In this document: positions 43,400-54,829 of the stretch, in pieces | How the letters are laid out: the number at the start of each line of letters is the position of its first letter | How positions within the stretch are numbered: position 1 is the stretch's first letter | Source: Xanthostigma xanthostigma | Lineage: Eukaryota > Arthropoda > Insecta > Raphidioptera > Raphidiidae | Assembly (NCBI GenBank): GCA_963575645.1 | Contig: OY754467.1 | Location: 34,531,108-34,595,107 of the forward strand | Direction of reading: 5' to 3' | DNA: 64,000 bases | Program-made: the position numbers and the translations under genes | The notes under the pieces: model-generated | What the model saw: the letters and a program-made list of their open reading frames with translations, nothing else | Told to the model about the DNA's origin: nothing | Database searches by the model: none

Positions 43400-46300
43400 A
43401 ATTTTCTAACACTTCATTATAGACGACATTCTCGGTATAAAACGTAGTACTTCCCTCGATGAGTTTCCCTTGTTTTGTCGCTTCTAAAATTTGAACGCGT
43501 ACGGCGTGCATTGCGCGCGCTCTCGAAAACGCGACGTAGAGTTGACCGTGCGCGAATACCGGCTTCGAAAGATATATGCCCACTTTTTCGAGGGTCGATC
43601 CCTGGGCTTTATTTATTGTCATCGCGTAGGCAGGACGAATGGGAAACTGACGCCTTTTCAATTTAAAAGGCAAGTCGCTATCGGCCGACGTCAGATCCAA
43701 TCTCGGAATAAAAACTCTGTTGCCTTCAAACCGTCCCGTTATTATCTCTGCATCTATGCAGTTTTCCATCAAGTTTTTAACAATCAGTCTGGTACCGTTA
43801 CACAGACCTTGTTTCACTTGCAGATTCCTCAGCAGCATTATTATTGCGCCGGTTTTCAACGTCAATTTGTGAGGCGGCAGTCCGGATGGCGTAATTGAAT
43901 TGAGAAATTCGACGCTGAAATTGCTCTGTTCTTCCTCATCGTCGGTCACTATCGAATCCACGCTGTTGTAGGATTTTGCCAGACCGTCGAGCGAATCTAT
44001 AATTCTGTCGTTCAGTAACGTGCAGTCGTCATTTCGCGGACACAATATGGCGCTCTTATGGATCGATCCGTCGGTCGCCAATGCATTTTCGCCGAATATC
44101 TCCGATACTACGTCGTCTACCATGCACACGTCCGGTATAGCAATGGTATCGTTCGGTAAATCGACGTGGTTTTCGAGTTTTCCTTCTCCGAGTTCCCGAA
44201 GCCAGTTCGTAAATTCCGTTTCGTCTGCGTTCGCTCGCATATTCCTCGTGAGTGAGAACGTTTTGAATTCCGTCCATAAGTGACAGTTCTTGACGCAATT
44301 TTCCACCACTTTTGTCCTGTTTGCGTTGCGGGCGACAGGCAAGCACTGGCGAAAATCACCACCGAGAAGGACGACTTTTCCGCCGAATGGTCTTTCAACG
44401 CGCGTTATGTCTCTTAGTACTCTGTCGACGGCTATCAGAGACGCGGCCGGTGCCATGGTAATTTCGTCCCAGATGATTATTTTTGCCGCGTTGATTGCTT
44501 GTGCCTGAGCTGTGTCGGGCTTTAAACCGGAAGTCGACGTGTCCAATAACGGTACCGGCAGTTTGAACTGTGAATGGACTGTCCGGCCTCCCTTCAACAG
44601 CAGCGACGCAATTCCTGTCCACGCAACCGCGATTACGGAAATGTTCATTCCTCTCAAGGTGCTGATGAGTGCGTTATACAAAAACGTTTTTCCAGCGCCG
44701 CCTACACCGTCTAAATAAAAGTACCGCGCGCGTATTTCGGAGTTTTCGACTGTTCTCATCACTTCCGCGAAGATTTTCAGCTGATCTGCGTTCAGCATTT
44801 CCCTCATGCGATCGGCTTCCGTACGCTCGATCTCCGCATTAAAATCGTCTTCGGGACGTTGTGCAACGTGCACCCTCGGTTGTTCAAATCCGAAATCCGT
44901 TAATCTACGTCCGTGCAAGGCGAGGTTGTTCTGAATATCGCTCAGAGCTAAATCTTCCGCGACCCGTCTTTCGTGAATTCGCGCGAAATCGTCGATTAGA
45001 TCGTCCTTGAACTGCTCCCACAGTCGTTGGGGCTCGTCCAGTTCGCAAAAAATCATGATGGTTGCGAACAGAGATCTTAACTGTCGAGGCATTGCGAACG
45101 TCGCCGCTTCTCGCATGCACCTCGTCCATTCGCTATCGTCGGCCAACAGATTTCTTTGCCTCGCAGCATCTTTAAATGTCGGACACACCTCGCCGTTTAC
45201 CGTTCGCACATCCTCGAATGATGTGGCTCCTTTCACGTGTAATAATAAAAGTCGAAGATAATATCTTTCCTCGTCTCGAGGGTTGACAGTGTACATACGC
45301 GAAATCGTGTCGACGAACCGTCTTCGACTTCTCCAAGCTTTTTCGGTAAATACAAAATGCGTCGGAATCTCAGTATAAAGATATTCTCTGGCAGCAGGAT
45401 TTACTATGTTTAATTTGAACCAAGCCGTTAGCGTCGTCTCTCCCGCGGCTGCCCTTTCTACGGCGTGCTGTTCGTTTCCCTCCCGAAAGTAAACGGCTTG
45501 TTGAAACGGAAGATGTACCGCCAGTCGTTTGATAACATGGCTTCTGTCATGCATCTTAAATTCGAAGATTCTCCACAACGCTTCCGGTGCGCTGACGTAG
45601 CGCGCGTCTACAAACGTTTCTAGTTCGTCCCAATTCAAAACCGCGTCTTCGTTACCGATCTGTACGCAAGCGCAATCGTGTCCTTTGTACACATACTTGC
45701 ATATGTACTTGACACTCTTTATCGATGAACAAATTTCCACATTTATGTGCGCGTTGTATTTCCTCAACAGCCATTTGTTATACGGCACGACGTACCTGTT
45801 GTCGAGTTCGTGTCCTCTGACATGAACAGTGCGACCCGTGTCGCGTCGTTTATATTTCGGGTATCCGTTTTCGTTGACCGCGGTCTCATTCCTAAATTCT
45901 TTAGGGAACTCCTTGCTACATTTACCATCACTCATACACGGAGAGTTGGGAGCAAGTGTGCCGCAGGGTCCGTGTATCATCGCGTTACTGACGATCGCGT
46001 AAAGTTCGGGTTCGGTGACCTGATCTGGAATCTCGGCGCAAACGATTCTGTCGACTTGTTCTGGTTCTCGCGGTTTGTCCTCGGCGCGTAGAATTATTAA
46101 AATATGACAATGTGGTAAGCCGCGCTTCTGAAACTCGATGACGTGTAGATACGCGACCGGTACACCCAAAACGTGTTTGACTCGAATGTCATGTAAAAAT
46201 TCCCCGAGTTTCAGGTGAAATACTCTGGCTGTCAAATCCGGTCTATGTTCAGCCTTTTGCCACGGTTCTAAATTTTCTGTAATCTCCCGCCATTTCGGAT

Positions 46301-48005
46301 TACACGTAAACGTAATAAATAAATCTGGTCGACCGTACTTTGTCACGATTGTCATTGCATCTTGGAAATTCTGGTGCATATTCCTAGGGCTTCCTTCGAA
46401 AGTCGGCGGTAATATCACCATTCTTCCGACTCTTGCCTGATTTTCCACCGCGACATCGTGCAAGTAGTCCATCAGTCCTTGATACAATTCAACGCGCAAT
46501 TTTTGCTGATTTTCTCTAAAAAATTGAAGTCGTGAACCCTCGATTTTAACATACCAGTCCACCGCGAGCTGTTGCGTAAGTTTTCCGCCGTTTAATATCG
46601 CATTGAAATATCCTACTCTAATCGCGAAGTTATAACTGCAATATTGAAGCATCGAAACGTTTTCTCTTCGCGCCGTTCTCTGCCTGTACGGCATATTCGG
46701 TTGCCATCCTGGTTCTCCTCTCGGAAATAGCAACGGATAGCTCATCGGATCGCAGTTTGGACTCAGTATCGATATTTTCCGAAACACTCCTCTTCGTGAG
46801 TATATCCTTATGTCGCGTTCCAAAGGGGGAGCTCCGTCGTCGCTTCGAAATACCACGGCGACTTCGTTTGCCGTCGGTACGTTGTACCTACGTCGGTCGT
46901 GTCGACGATCCTCGCGAATGCTCATAAATATTTCCGACGCGTCTCTTCCTTCAACTTCGGCTCGTCGATTTTCGTCGATTTCGACCTCTCTCAGGAATTT
47001 ATACGCTTCGGCGAACGGGTTTATATCACGAAAGAGTCTATCTAGCGCTTCCACCAATTCCGGAATACAGTCTTGGTTTTCTCGACGTTCCATTCTATGA
47101 TTTAGTGCATCCGCTGAATCTAGAAAATATAGTTGACCGTAACTTACATTACCCACGGGTCGTTCGATGTGGGCTATTTGGTGGTAGATCTGTCCGTGAA
47201 TTCTGAAACAATAGGGTCCGCGTCCTGCAGGGGGAGCGATGTCGACACCTGTCGATGCAAACGCCAACGCACTATTGTACTTCCTTATATTTTGTATAAA
47301 ATTATTCGAGTGTTCATGACGTCCGCACAACAGATCCTCTAGTAATTGTGGGTAATCTCTCGGCTCGAACGCTATCTTTCCTTTTCGACAACAGTGTGTA
47401 AATTTTCTGTCGACTGGCCGTTCGCCAGAAAAATGCTTCGCCCGACATTCGATACAAACGGCGTCCATGGCACCTAAATAGAACTCTTCGGCTACGTGTT
47501 CTAGCGCGGTGAGATAGGTTGCCACTTGACCTTCTCTTCGACGCTGTTCCCAGTCATCTCGTTGTAGTTCTTCAATTACGCGAATTGCTACGTCGTTCTC
47601 TTCAACTACCATCGGTTCGACGATTGGTCGCGGTTGTGTCAACGCGGGCTCGTCTTGGACGGACACGGACTCATCGCTTGACACTTCTCGCTGTATCGGA
47701 GACGATTGCAGTACGTTCTGCATAGGTCCGTCCGGACGATGAGAGGGCCCCGCAACTGGAGATTCGGGCCGCACGATAATATTCTCCAGTTGATCAACGA
47801 CCGGTTTGTCAGCATGGCTAGAAATAGAAAGATTGTTATTTGTTCTTAATGATTGCACGACGATCTGAGCTGGCTCTCCGGCGGCAGGAGTTGGTCTCGG
47901 CACATCCGGAACGACTGGATCTGCTTCCTGTTGTGCAGGCGGAATTTTAGGGACTTTCTGACTTCCTTTACGGGGAACATTGATGCTTCTCTTCTTTGGC
48001 GGCAT
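43398..48005 (-). CDS. Helitron Rep-helicase (RepHel), intact 1535 residues
   Basis: This is the rolling-circle transposase of a Helitron: it nicks and joins single strands and unwinds DNA in the nucleus. Residues 1 to about 170 are Pro-rich and probably disordered. A Cys-x2-Cys...HCC zinc-finger-like segment is at about 184-210. The Helitron N-domain runs from about 455 to 640 and ends in the HUH motif GLPHCHI (about 632). The two-tyrosine motif KYICKYVYKG is at about 770. A PIF1-type helicase follows: Walker A GVGGAGKT (about 1103), Walker B IIWDE (about 1178), GDFRQCLPV (about 1217), LTRNMRA (about 1253), then YAMTINKAQGSTLEKVG and YVAFSRA (about 1460-1495). I chose the ATG at 48005 because it follows a consensus acceptor (TTGTTTCAG); an upstream in-frame ATG at 48059 lies in the likely intron. 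No stop or shift. Size matches complete animal Helitrons without extra OTU or endonuclease domains. Base composition is visibly richer in G+C than its neighbours. Confidence 0.95.
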   Translation of the reverse strand: MPPKKRSINVPRKGSQKVPKIPPAQQEADPVVPDVPRPTPAAGEPAQIVVQSLRTNNNLSISSHADKPVVDQLENIIVRPESPVAGPSHRPDGPMQNVLQSSPIQREVSSDESVSVQDEPALTQPRPIVEPMVVEENDVAIRVIEELQRDDWEQRRREGQVATYLTALEHVAEEFYLGAMDAVCIECRAKHFSGERPVDRKFTHCCRKGKIAFEPRDYPQLLEDLLCGRHEHSNNFIQNIRKYNSALAFASTGVDIAPPAGRGPYCFRIHGQIYHQIAHIERPVGNVSYGQLYFLDSADALNHRMERRENQDCIPELVEALDRLFRDINPFAEAYKFLREVEIDENRRAEVEGRDASEIFMSIREDRRHDRRRYNVPTANEVAVVFRSDDGAPPLERDIRIYSRRGVFRKISILSPNCDPMSYPLLFPRGEPGWQPNMPYRQRTARRENVSMLQYCSYNFAIRVGYFNAILNGGKLTQQLAVDWYVKIEGSRLQFFRENQQKLRVELYQGLMDYLHDVAVENQARVGRMVILPPTFEGSPRNMHQNFQDAMTIVTKYGRPDLFITFTCNPKWREITENLEPWQKAEHRPDLTARVFHLKLGEFLHDIRVKHVLGVPVAYLHVIEFQKRGLPHCHILIILRAEDKPREPEQVDRIVCAEIPDQVTEPELYAIVSNAMIHGPCGTLAPNSPCMSDGKCSKEFPKEFRNETAVNENGYPKYKRRDTGRTVHVRGHELDNRYVVPYNKWLLRKYNAHINVEICSSIKSVKYICKYVYKGHDCACVQIGNEDAVLNWDELETFVDARYVSAPEALWRIFEFKMHDRSHVIKRLAVHLPFQQAVYFREGNEQHAVERAAAGETTLTAWFKLNIVNPAAREYLYTEIPTHFVFTEKAWRSRRRFVDTISRMYTVNPRDEERYYLRLLLLHVKGATSFEDVRTVNGEVCPTFKDAARQRNLLADDSEWTRCMREAATFAMPRQLRSLFATIMIFCELDEPQRLWEQFKDDLIDDFARIHERRVAEDLALSDIQNNLALHGRRLTDFGFEQPRVHVAQRPEDDFNAEIERTEADRMREMLNADQLKIFAEVMRTVENSEIRARYFYLDGVGGAGKTFLYNALISTLRGMNISVIAVAWTGIASLLLKGGRTVHSQFKLPVPLLDTSTSGLKPDTAQAQAINAAKIIIWDEITMAPAASLIAVDRVLRDITRVERPFGGKVVLLGGDFRQCLPVARNANRTKVVENCVKNCHLWTEFKTFSLTRNMRANADETEFTNWLRELGEGKLENHVDLPNDTIAIPDVCMVDDVVSEIFGENALATDGSIHKSAILCPRNDDCTLLNDRIIDSLDGLAKSYNSVDSIVTDDEEEQSNFSVEFLNSITPSGLPPHKLTLKTGAIIMLLRNLQVKQGLCNGTRLIVKNLMENCIDAEIITGRFEGNRVFIPRLDLTSADSDLPFKLKRRQFPIRPAYAMTINKAQGSTLEKVGIYLSKPVFAHGQLYVAFSRARAMHAVRVQILEATKQGKLIEGSTTFYTENVVYNEVLEN

Positions 48006-48016
48006 TGTGTTGTTGG

Positions 48017-48030
48017 AATTCTGAAACAAT
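48017..48030 (-). promoter_or_regulatory. Splice acceptor just upstream of Helitron ATG
   Basis: On the minus strand a T-rich tract and TTTCAG precede AATTCC, about 20 bases before the ATG. This suggests an untranslated first exon upstream. Confidence 0.35.
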
Positions 48031-48059
48031 AAAACAAACCCAAACACACGCACAGTCAA

Positions 48060-48327
48060 AACCTTTCACACGGATTCAAACTACCATTCACACCAAACAA
48101 TCAAACGATTAGTGATTATATCTATTAATAAATCAGTAAAATTTTGTCATGTAGTACACAGCCCGCAACTGACGTTAATTATCGTATTAAATGTTTCGAT
48201 AAATGTTAGTTTTTGTAAAAAGCCAGTCAAAATTGGTTCAAGAAATTTTTCGATACTTTCGTTAATAAAAGATTCCAACCAATTGGGTGACGGGACATAT
48301 AATAAAAAAAAAAAATAAAACAGCTAG
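48060..48327. other. Helitron 5' flank joining R1-linked sequence
   Basis: The Helitron 5' TC end could not be fixed. From about 48262 the sequence (ATTCCAACCAATTGGGTGAC) matches the segment next to R1 at 35.3 kb and 5.4 kb, again ending in CTAG|T at 48327. Confidence 0.3.
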
Positions 48328-48595
48328 TGCTAAATACTTTGATATTTGCTATTCGTTTGCATGATTATCTGCATAATATGTAATAACGTCATGTAAAAAT
48401 TAACCAAACATATTTGTCAGCTATCTAACTAATTTTTCTATGGCGGATAAAAAAAAAACAAAAACACAACTGATTTTTTTCTATTTTTAAAATATTTCAG
48501 AAACTATAGAGTTTAGAAAAAAATATTATGTACATAACTCTCTTGTAAAAATAAAAAGAATAATGAATTGTTACGAAAAGTATACCATAATTATA

Positions 48596-49275
48596 CAGGG
48601 TCCGGCAACGGTCCGAAATTTCTTGAAGTATAGGTTTCCGAGAAAAAAAAAGTTTCGAACAAAAGTAGCTCAACGTGGAAGGTTAAATCGTTTGCACATA
48701 AAACTACCCCCCTCACAAAATTTTAAATGTCAACCCACATTTTTTTCTGCTGGATTATGCAATATCAAACTTTTGCTCAAAAATGTTTTTATCCCAAGCT
48801 CTCCTGCAGCCCCAAATGAATGCTCACGAAAATTCGGTATCCCCAAAAATCTCAAAAAAGTTTAGCTCAAAATTTTTGTGGAAAATATTTGCAAAATTTG
48901 TGTTGAAAGTAATCTCCTACAGAATCGACTCACCGAGTACATGCTAGACCAAGATAAGCCGACTATTCACCTCAAATAACGGAATATGAATTTTCGAGAG
49001 CATTCATTTGGGGTGCAGGGAAGCTTCGGATAAAAAAATTATACGAACAAAAGTTTGACATTTCCCTTCGGGAATCATAATCCGTGAAAAAAATTAAGGT
49101 TATTTGAAATTTTAGATTCACATCTATCCTCTCACCCCCTGGCAGGGGGTGGGGGTGAGTTTTGTGTGCAAATGATTTCACCTTCTAAGTTGAGCAGTTT
49201 TTGTTCGAAACTTTTTTCACGAAAACCTACTCTTCAGGAAATTTCGAAAAGTTGCCGAATTTTTGCCGGATCCTG
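48596..49275. mobile_element. 680-bp TIR element inside R1, TA flanked
   Basis: Ends CAGGGTCCGGCA and TGCCGGATCCTG are complementary at 11 of 12 positions, with TA on each side (48594-48595, 49276-49277). Further inside the ends, GAAATTTCTTGAAG and CTTCAGGAAATTTC also pair. An internal inverted pair lies at about 48820 and 49000 (CCAAATGAATGCTC). No transposase. Confidence 0.65.
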
Positions 49276-49505
49276 TAAAACATAGTTATAGTAGGTAATA
49301 TTATATCTCTTCTGCGCATAACGCCGATTTTCCCCAAAAACAATAGGGCTCTTCATATTTATATATCAAACATCCTTCCAAAAATTGATTTCTATCCGCT
49401 TGACTTGTATCGTGTTCGCAGACTACTATATATTTCATTTTAATTTAAAAAAATGTTTGAGCTTAATTTTATTTTAACATAGTAATTAAAAAGTTGTGTT
49501 TTTTG

Positions 49506-51777
49506 ATAGTGGAGTGCCGTAAGACATAAAAATCTAAAAAAACCTTGGAACCCGGTTTCACTGAATGGATTTTCGTAAAACCTTTTCGATGGCATTGTTA
49601 AAAGCTTAAACAAAAACGTTTACCCATCAAAATTTGCCGCTTTCGATTTCAACAGTACAGGATGGGACGTTTATCTTGAGACGGTTGATCTCGATTATTT
49701 CGATAAAAGTTTCAGACAAAAGTTGTTTAGTTTGAAGGGGGAGATCGTTTAGAGACAAATATCACCCCCTACCCTTATCCTCTGCGCAGAGATGAGGGTG
49801 ACTTTTACATTTTTAGTAGGAATACCTATTTTTTATTATAAATGATGATTTTTCTAGAAAAAATATGCAACATTTGTCTGAAACATTTTTTTACCCGATG
49901 CCTCCCTCAACCCTTAAAATGCATGTCAAAAATCGGTTTCCTGAAACAATAAATTTTTATGCGTAAACAACGACTTTGCACAGAAAATTACGTGAAGTAA
50001 ATGTTGTTTGATTTGGGAACAGTCATTGATTAAACATAAAAAACCACCGCCACCTTTAATCATTAAAAAATTTAGTCACCCCCACCCCCGCACAGGGGGC
50101 GGTGTTTTTTTGTATGTTTAATCGACGACCCTTCCCAAAACAAACAACACTTACCTCTCATAATTTTCTGCGCAAGGTTGTTGTTTCGATATAAACATTT
50201 AATGAAGTTTCGGGAAACCAATTTTTGACATGCATTTTAGGGGTTGAGGGAGTCATCGGGTAAAAAAATGTTTCAGACAAACGTTGCGTATTTTTTTTCG
50301 TTAAAAAATCATAATTCATGATAAAAAATAGGTGTTTCTAATAATAATGTCAAAGTCACCATCATCCCTGCACAGGAGATGATGGTGGGGAGTGGTATTT
50401 GTCTCTAAACGATGTTCCCCTTCAAACTAAACAATTTTTGTCTGAAACTTTTTTCGAAATAATCGAGTCCAACCGAGATATCAGCTTGTCTCAAGATAAA
50501 CGCCCCAGCCTGTATATGTATAACAACAATTAATTGAAAAATAAAGAGAATATCTAGAGAAAAAAGTAGTATTTTGACGATAACTTTGTCAAATTTTGAG
50601 ATATCTTAATTTTTCAAACAGCATTTTGTAGGTACGTTCCGGGGCTACAGAACCTGTAGAGATAAACTGTTTTAAGGCTTTCGTTTTTAAGATGTCTGAG
50701 CTGAAAGGACTCCCAAAAGGTGCCTCTTGCCCTGTAAGGCGAAGTTCTTACGAATATATCTCAACAAAAAGAAAAACAAAAAACACTAAACGTAGGCCTT
50801 TGTCTATAGAAAATATAGACAAAGGTCTACGTTTTTTGTATTTTGTATATTTCGCGTATGTCCCTTTGTTTAAGCTTAATCGGCAACAGAAAGATATTTT
50901 TTTCGGTATTCGGAAAAAAAATTCAAAGTTAAATCAATTTTTTTTAAGCATCCAAATTGCTGCTAACTCCCCATACATGTTGTTAGTACCCAAATGAAGT
51001 AGATCGTAAATGAAGTACGTTTAAATTAGATATTTTCAGTTAAGCCATCGGTTTTATTATCGATCTTTGCTTCAAAAAAAAAAACCTGTATGACCATCTC
51101 ATTTTCGCCGTAACTCGGTCATATTAAATGATGATAACATTTAGCAAAGCTCATTTTCAAGCTTTTTCAATCCATTTAACATTTTTTACCAAAACGCTGT
51201 TGTCTCCTTGTAAATGGCGTTGAAAGGAATGAATAATTTTGTTAGCGAACAAACTTTCATGTTTGAACTTTGTTTCTATTGTACGTACAAAAATAGAAAA
51301 AATATGGAATCGATTCGTTATTTAAGAGAGAGAGAGAGATTGTGAATTATAGACGCTCAACAGCTGAGGTCATCAGCGTCTATCGTTATTTAATAAGCTT
51401 AATTGTTGCTATTTTCAGTATTTTGATAGAGGGCATAGTTTTTGAGTTATTCGTAAAATAGCGCTCAAAAACGTCCATATTTCAATGAAAAATCGATCAA
51501 TCAATCAATCGCAAATAACTCGATAGATATCGATCCAAAAAAATAACCTCATAGGACATTTTTTGCTTAAAATTCAATAATGTATCGACTCCAGGGGTTA
51601 CTTTTGTCAAGAAAATTTCCACCCCCGAGAAGGGGTGGCATATATATATACAAATATCAAAAGCGGCAAAAATAAATGGGTAAACATTTTAGTATTTAGT
51701 GTTAAGAGCACATTACAAAAGGTTTTACAAAAATCGGTTCCGACTTCCGAGGTATAAACCTTACGGCACCATACTAT
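49506..51777. mobile_element. 2.3-kb inverted-repeat element inside R1
   Basis: The ends ATAGTGGAGTGCCGTAAG and (complement) ATAGTATGGTGCCGTAAG open inverted repeats of about 150 bp that include GTAAAACCTTTT and GTTTACCCAT. The interior has the palindrome 49655-50516 and a hairpin at 50788-50835. There is no enzyme ORF. Exact ends are uncertain by a few bases. Confidence 0.55.
49655..50516. repeat. 860-bp palindrome
   Basis: Left arm (about 49655-50075) and right arm (about 50095-50516) are near-complementary throughout: AGGATGGGACGTTTATCTTG against CAAGATAAACGCCCCAGCCT, and ATGCATGTCAAAAATCGGTT against its counterpart at about 50220. Centre near 50085. Confidence 0.8.
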
Positions 51778-51884
51778 GATTCAGGAGGCCTCAAAACAAA
51801 AAAAGAAGATTGTAAAATTTTAAACAGTGAATTTTTATCTAAATTAGTACAATTCCCCACTTGTGGAGTTGGAATGGTAAACTT

Positions 51885-53589
51885 TAAAGAGTTGGTCAAA
51901 CTTATATTTCATAACGACATAAATTTTATATAGGTACATTGAAAATAATATATTGAAATGATATTTTAGCTTTAAATTAACACAAATTACCACTTTTGAA
52001 GGTAATAATTTGCAAAAGAAAATAGAATTTTGTAACATACAATTGATTTGAAAATTCGCGCTGTTTACATGCACGGCCGATTTAACGAATGTCGGTAATA
52101 TAAAAAAGCTACTATATCGACTTTTCGTACCCAGTAATAAATTAAAAATAGCCATAGAACCAACTTCATCTCAGACAATAAATTATATGCAAAAAAATAC
52201 ATGTATAAAGAATTTTATTTTTTACAACAATGAACAATATGCAAAATAGTTACGGTTGCGTAATCTTTTAACAAACAATATTTTCTCAGTTTTCATTCTG
52301 CACATGCAATACCTATGCTCGCTAAAATATAACTCAGTATCAATAAACATTAAACGTAGGTATTCTAATAAATATTAATTGTCGAAAATTTACATCAAAA
52401 CATTTCAACAAATGGATGTTTTCGTGTTGGTATTTATATAATAATACATTTTAATTAAACCGCAATATGACTGACTTTATATGAGGATGAATTCTTTATT
52501 AATTTTACGAAAAACATGACAAAATATTTAAGTGCAGGATACGGACAACAATAAAACATAAAAAATAGTGTTATTCAATAGTGTAAACAAAGGGCAAATA
52601 ACATTTTTCATTTTTTTTCAGAACTAAATTTAATTCTACCTGATTTTTAATACTGAGTATATTAGTAATTTACCCCACATTTTCATTGCACAGAATGTGG
52701 ATATTAAAATTAGATTGACTTGAATATCATTTTCATTGTTGAAATTAATTGTCTATATATTTATAAATGTACCATTGTATTGTTTTTACGAAATATCTTT
52801 TCTCTGAGCTTATTCTGTACATGTATGTACACCAAAATGTTGGTTTTTGAGCTTTTTTTTGACAATGGAACAAAATTTACATAAAAATATGAAAAATTTT
52901 TACTTACCGTTAACACAATCACACAATTAAATCCAATCGATAAATATAGAAACAGTCTAAACAAACCGACAATTCACAATATTTTACTTTGAATAAAACT
53001 AAAATAATAAACACTTCTGAAGAACTATGTCAACGCACGTGAATTAGCTTCAGTACGAATTTCGACTGATCTGATATTAGTTCAGTACTTACTACTGCCA
53101 ACTTTTAATGGCAAACAACACTTAACACAGAACCCAATAATAAAAAAATATTACAATAATTATTTTGCTATTTTCTACAATCTAACTGGAACTCATAACT
53201 ATCAACTTTGGCATGTATATTATGACCGAATAAGTTAATTAACATATTATATATATATAACGATTTCGCTTGAAAAAAATATTTTAAAATACAATTTCAA
53301 AACTCAGTAGCGCTACACCTGAGTATATACGACTTCTCCTGTACAAATCCCTTTGTTTTTTGGAGCAATAAAAATTATTTATATTATAGCGCCGACATAA
53401 ACATTTTTGTATTGCATTGATTAATTAATATTTTCCCATCTCTCGTTTTATCTTTTCAGAATCCTATAAAATGCATCGAAATTAGGTTTCTAATTTTCGC
53501 GGTAATTTTACTTCAGTTCCTGTTCATTGCTTTGGCCGGATGTATTTTTAAAGTTTGCCAGCTAAATTCAAAGTGTCGACTACGCGCGA
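51885..53589. other. No gene recognised
   Basis: 1.7 kb of AT-rich sequence without a repeat or gene that I can support, the quietest stretch in the window. Confidence 0.4.
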
Positions 53590-54660
53590 CCATTATGAGA
53601 CAATCTAAAATTGCCATTTCATTCATATTTGTTAAAATATGTACGCTCAACAATTACGTTGCTGAAAATTACCAATTTCTTTACGTCAACTGACAGCTCA
53701 TCAAAGGGAAATAATTTCATTATCTATTGTTTTCAATTCAAATGTCAAATTCTAGCTATTGAAAACAGAAGCGAAATACTTTCTATTGCATCTCTCTCGC
53801 ACGCGTTACGTATACGTCTGCCCCTTGGCGGTTTTAAGATTTGAATATTTATCATTAAAATTCGGTTAATCGGGCGTGGGGTGTCTCTCAAAAGATTCTA
53901 CATTTCTCAATTTACATAATGTTGACAAAAAGTTTCGATCCAAATTCCACAATAATGCTTTTTTATGCGATTCAAAGGCAAAGTGACAGCTAAAAATTTT
54001 TCAATTTTTAGACAGTCAGTTATTTTTAATTTCGATATTCAAACAAAAATTGTCTCATTTCGCCGAACGAATACGCGACAAACAATATTTTTTCTGTCTC
54101 ACTCGTACTTGAGGATAGTTCAGCGACGTGAGTCATACAATAGTCTCGATTCGTCGTCGCATGTTAAATTTCCGTAAAGGTTAGACGGTGATTTTTTCAA
54201 AATTTTGACATGGTCCTAGCGAAACCCACCGTTTCACAGTCATAGGGACGCCGAAAAAAATCAATCACGCCGACTTTTGTCGGCGAATAAATCGCTATAA
54301 AAAAGTCGTTTTCAACGCTTCTTTTGCACTTTCCAGTTACACTTTTTCATTGTGCATCGTTTAAAACGCGTCTCGACGTTGTCCGATAAATATCGAGCGA
54401 GATATGAGCGATTTCCCGCGCCGGGTTAATCTTATGGAAAATTTTATTTCGAAAAAAGTCGACCGAATTTCAGCCGAAAACCGTCCAGACTCGCATCTCA
54501 TCGAAAGAGCGCAAAAATGTCGTCAGTTTCCGATAAAATTCAACCGCGAGCGATTTTTTCTCGATTTTAGCCGAGCGGTTGAAAAGTCGTCCCCGTGTTA
54601 TCCTTACCTACGCGAGGGTCCACTTTGAAAAATCACAGGGGCTACGCCCCTCAAATGCAA
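53590..54660. other. CpG-rich island-like stretch with TATA-like box
   Basis: CG dinucleotides are far denser than nearby, especially 54100-54620. It has a hairpin CGCCGAC/GTCGGCG (54268-54284), a TATAAAAAAG at about 54295 on the plus strand and a G+C-rich hairpin GGGGC/GCCCC near 54640. A 74-codon frame at 54404-54628 has no family resemblance. It could be a promoter region or an unrecognised element. Confidence 0.3.
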
Positions 54661-54829
54661 GACACGCCAAAAGCCTATTCGAAATTTCAAATAGTCCTCT
54701 CTGACCAATTTTTTGGATGAATTTTTTCCTCCAACCACTTCCAATTCCATAAACTTGCAAAATTTTTTTTTTCAAAATTAAGCGTTTTAATTAATAGAGA
54801 TAATTAATAGAGATAATTAATAGAGATAC

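Larger units (their letters stand above)
48328..51884 (+). repeat. R1 copy split by two insertions
   Basis: R1 pieces are 48328-48595, 49276-49427 and about 51778-51884 (with the hairpin ACAATTCCCCAC...GTTGGAATGGT). Order and orientation match the intact copy at 35449-35977. Confidence 0.7.

Noticed and set aside
43491..43898. 135-codon frame and other frames overlapping 43.4-48.0 kb
   Set aside because: They are antisense or off-frame shadows of the Helitron ORF, long only because that region is richer in G+C.
48005..48059. Upstream ATG adding 18 residues to the Helitron protein
   Set aside because: These codons span a T-rich tract and TTTCAG acceptor, so they are probably intron; the ATG at 48005 fits Helitron starts better.
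54404..54628. 74-codon basic protein in the CpG-rich stretch
   Set aside because: No recognisable domain and ordinary chance length for this composition; kept only as a note on the region.
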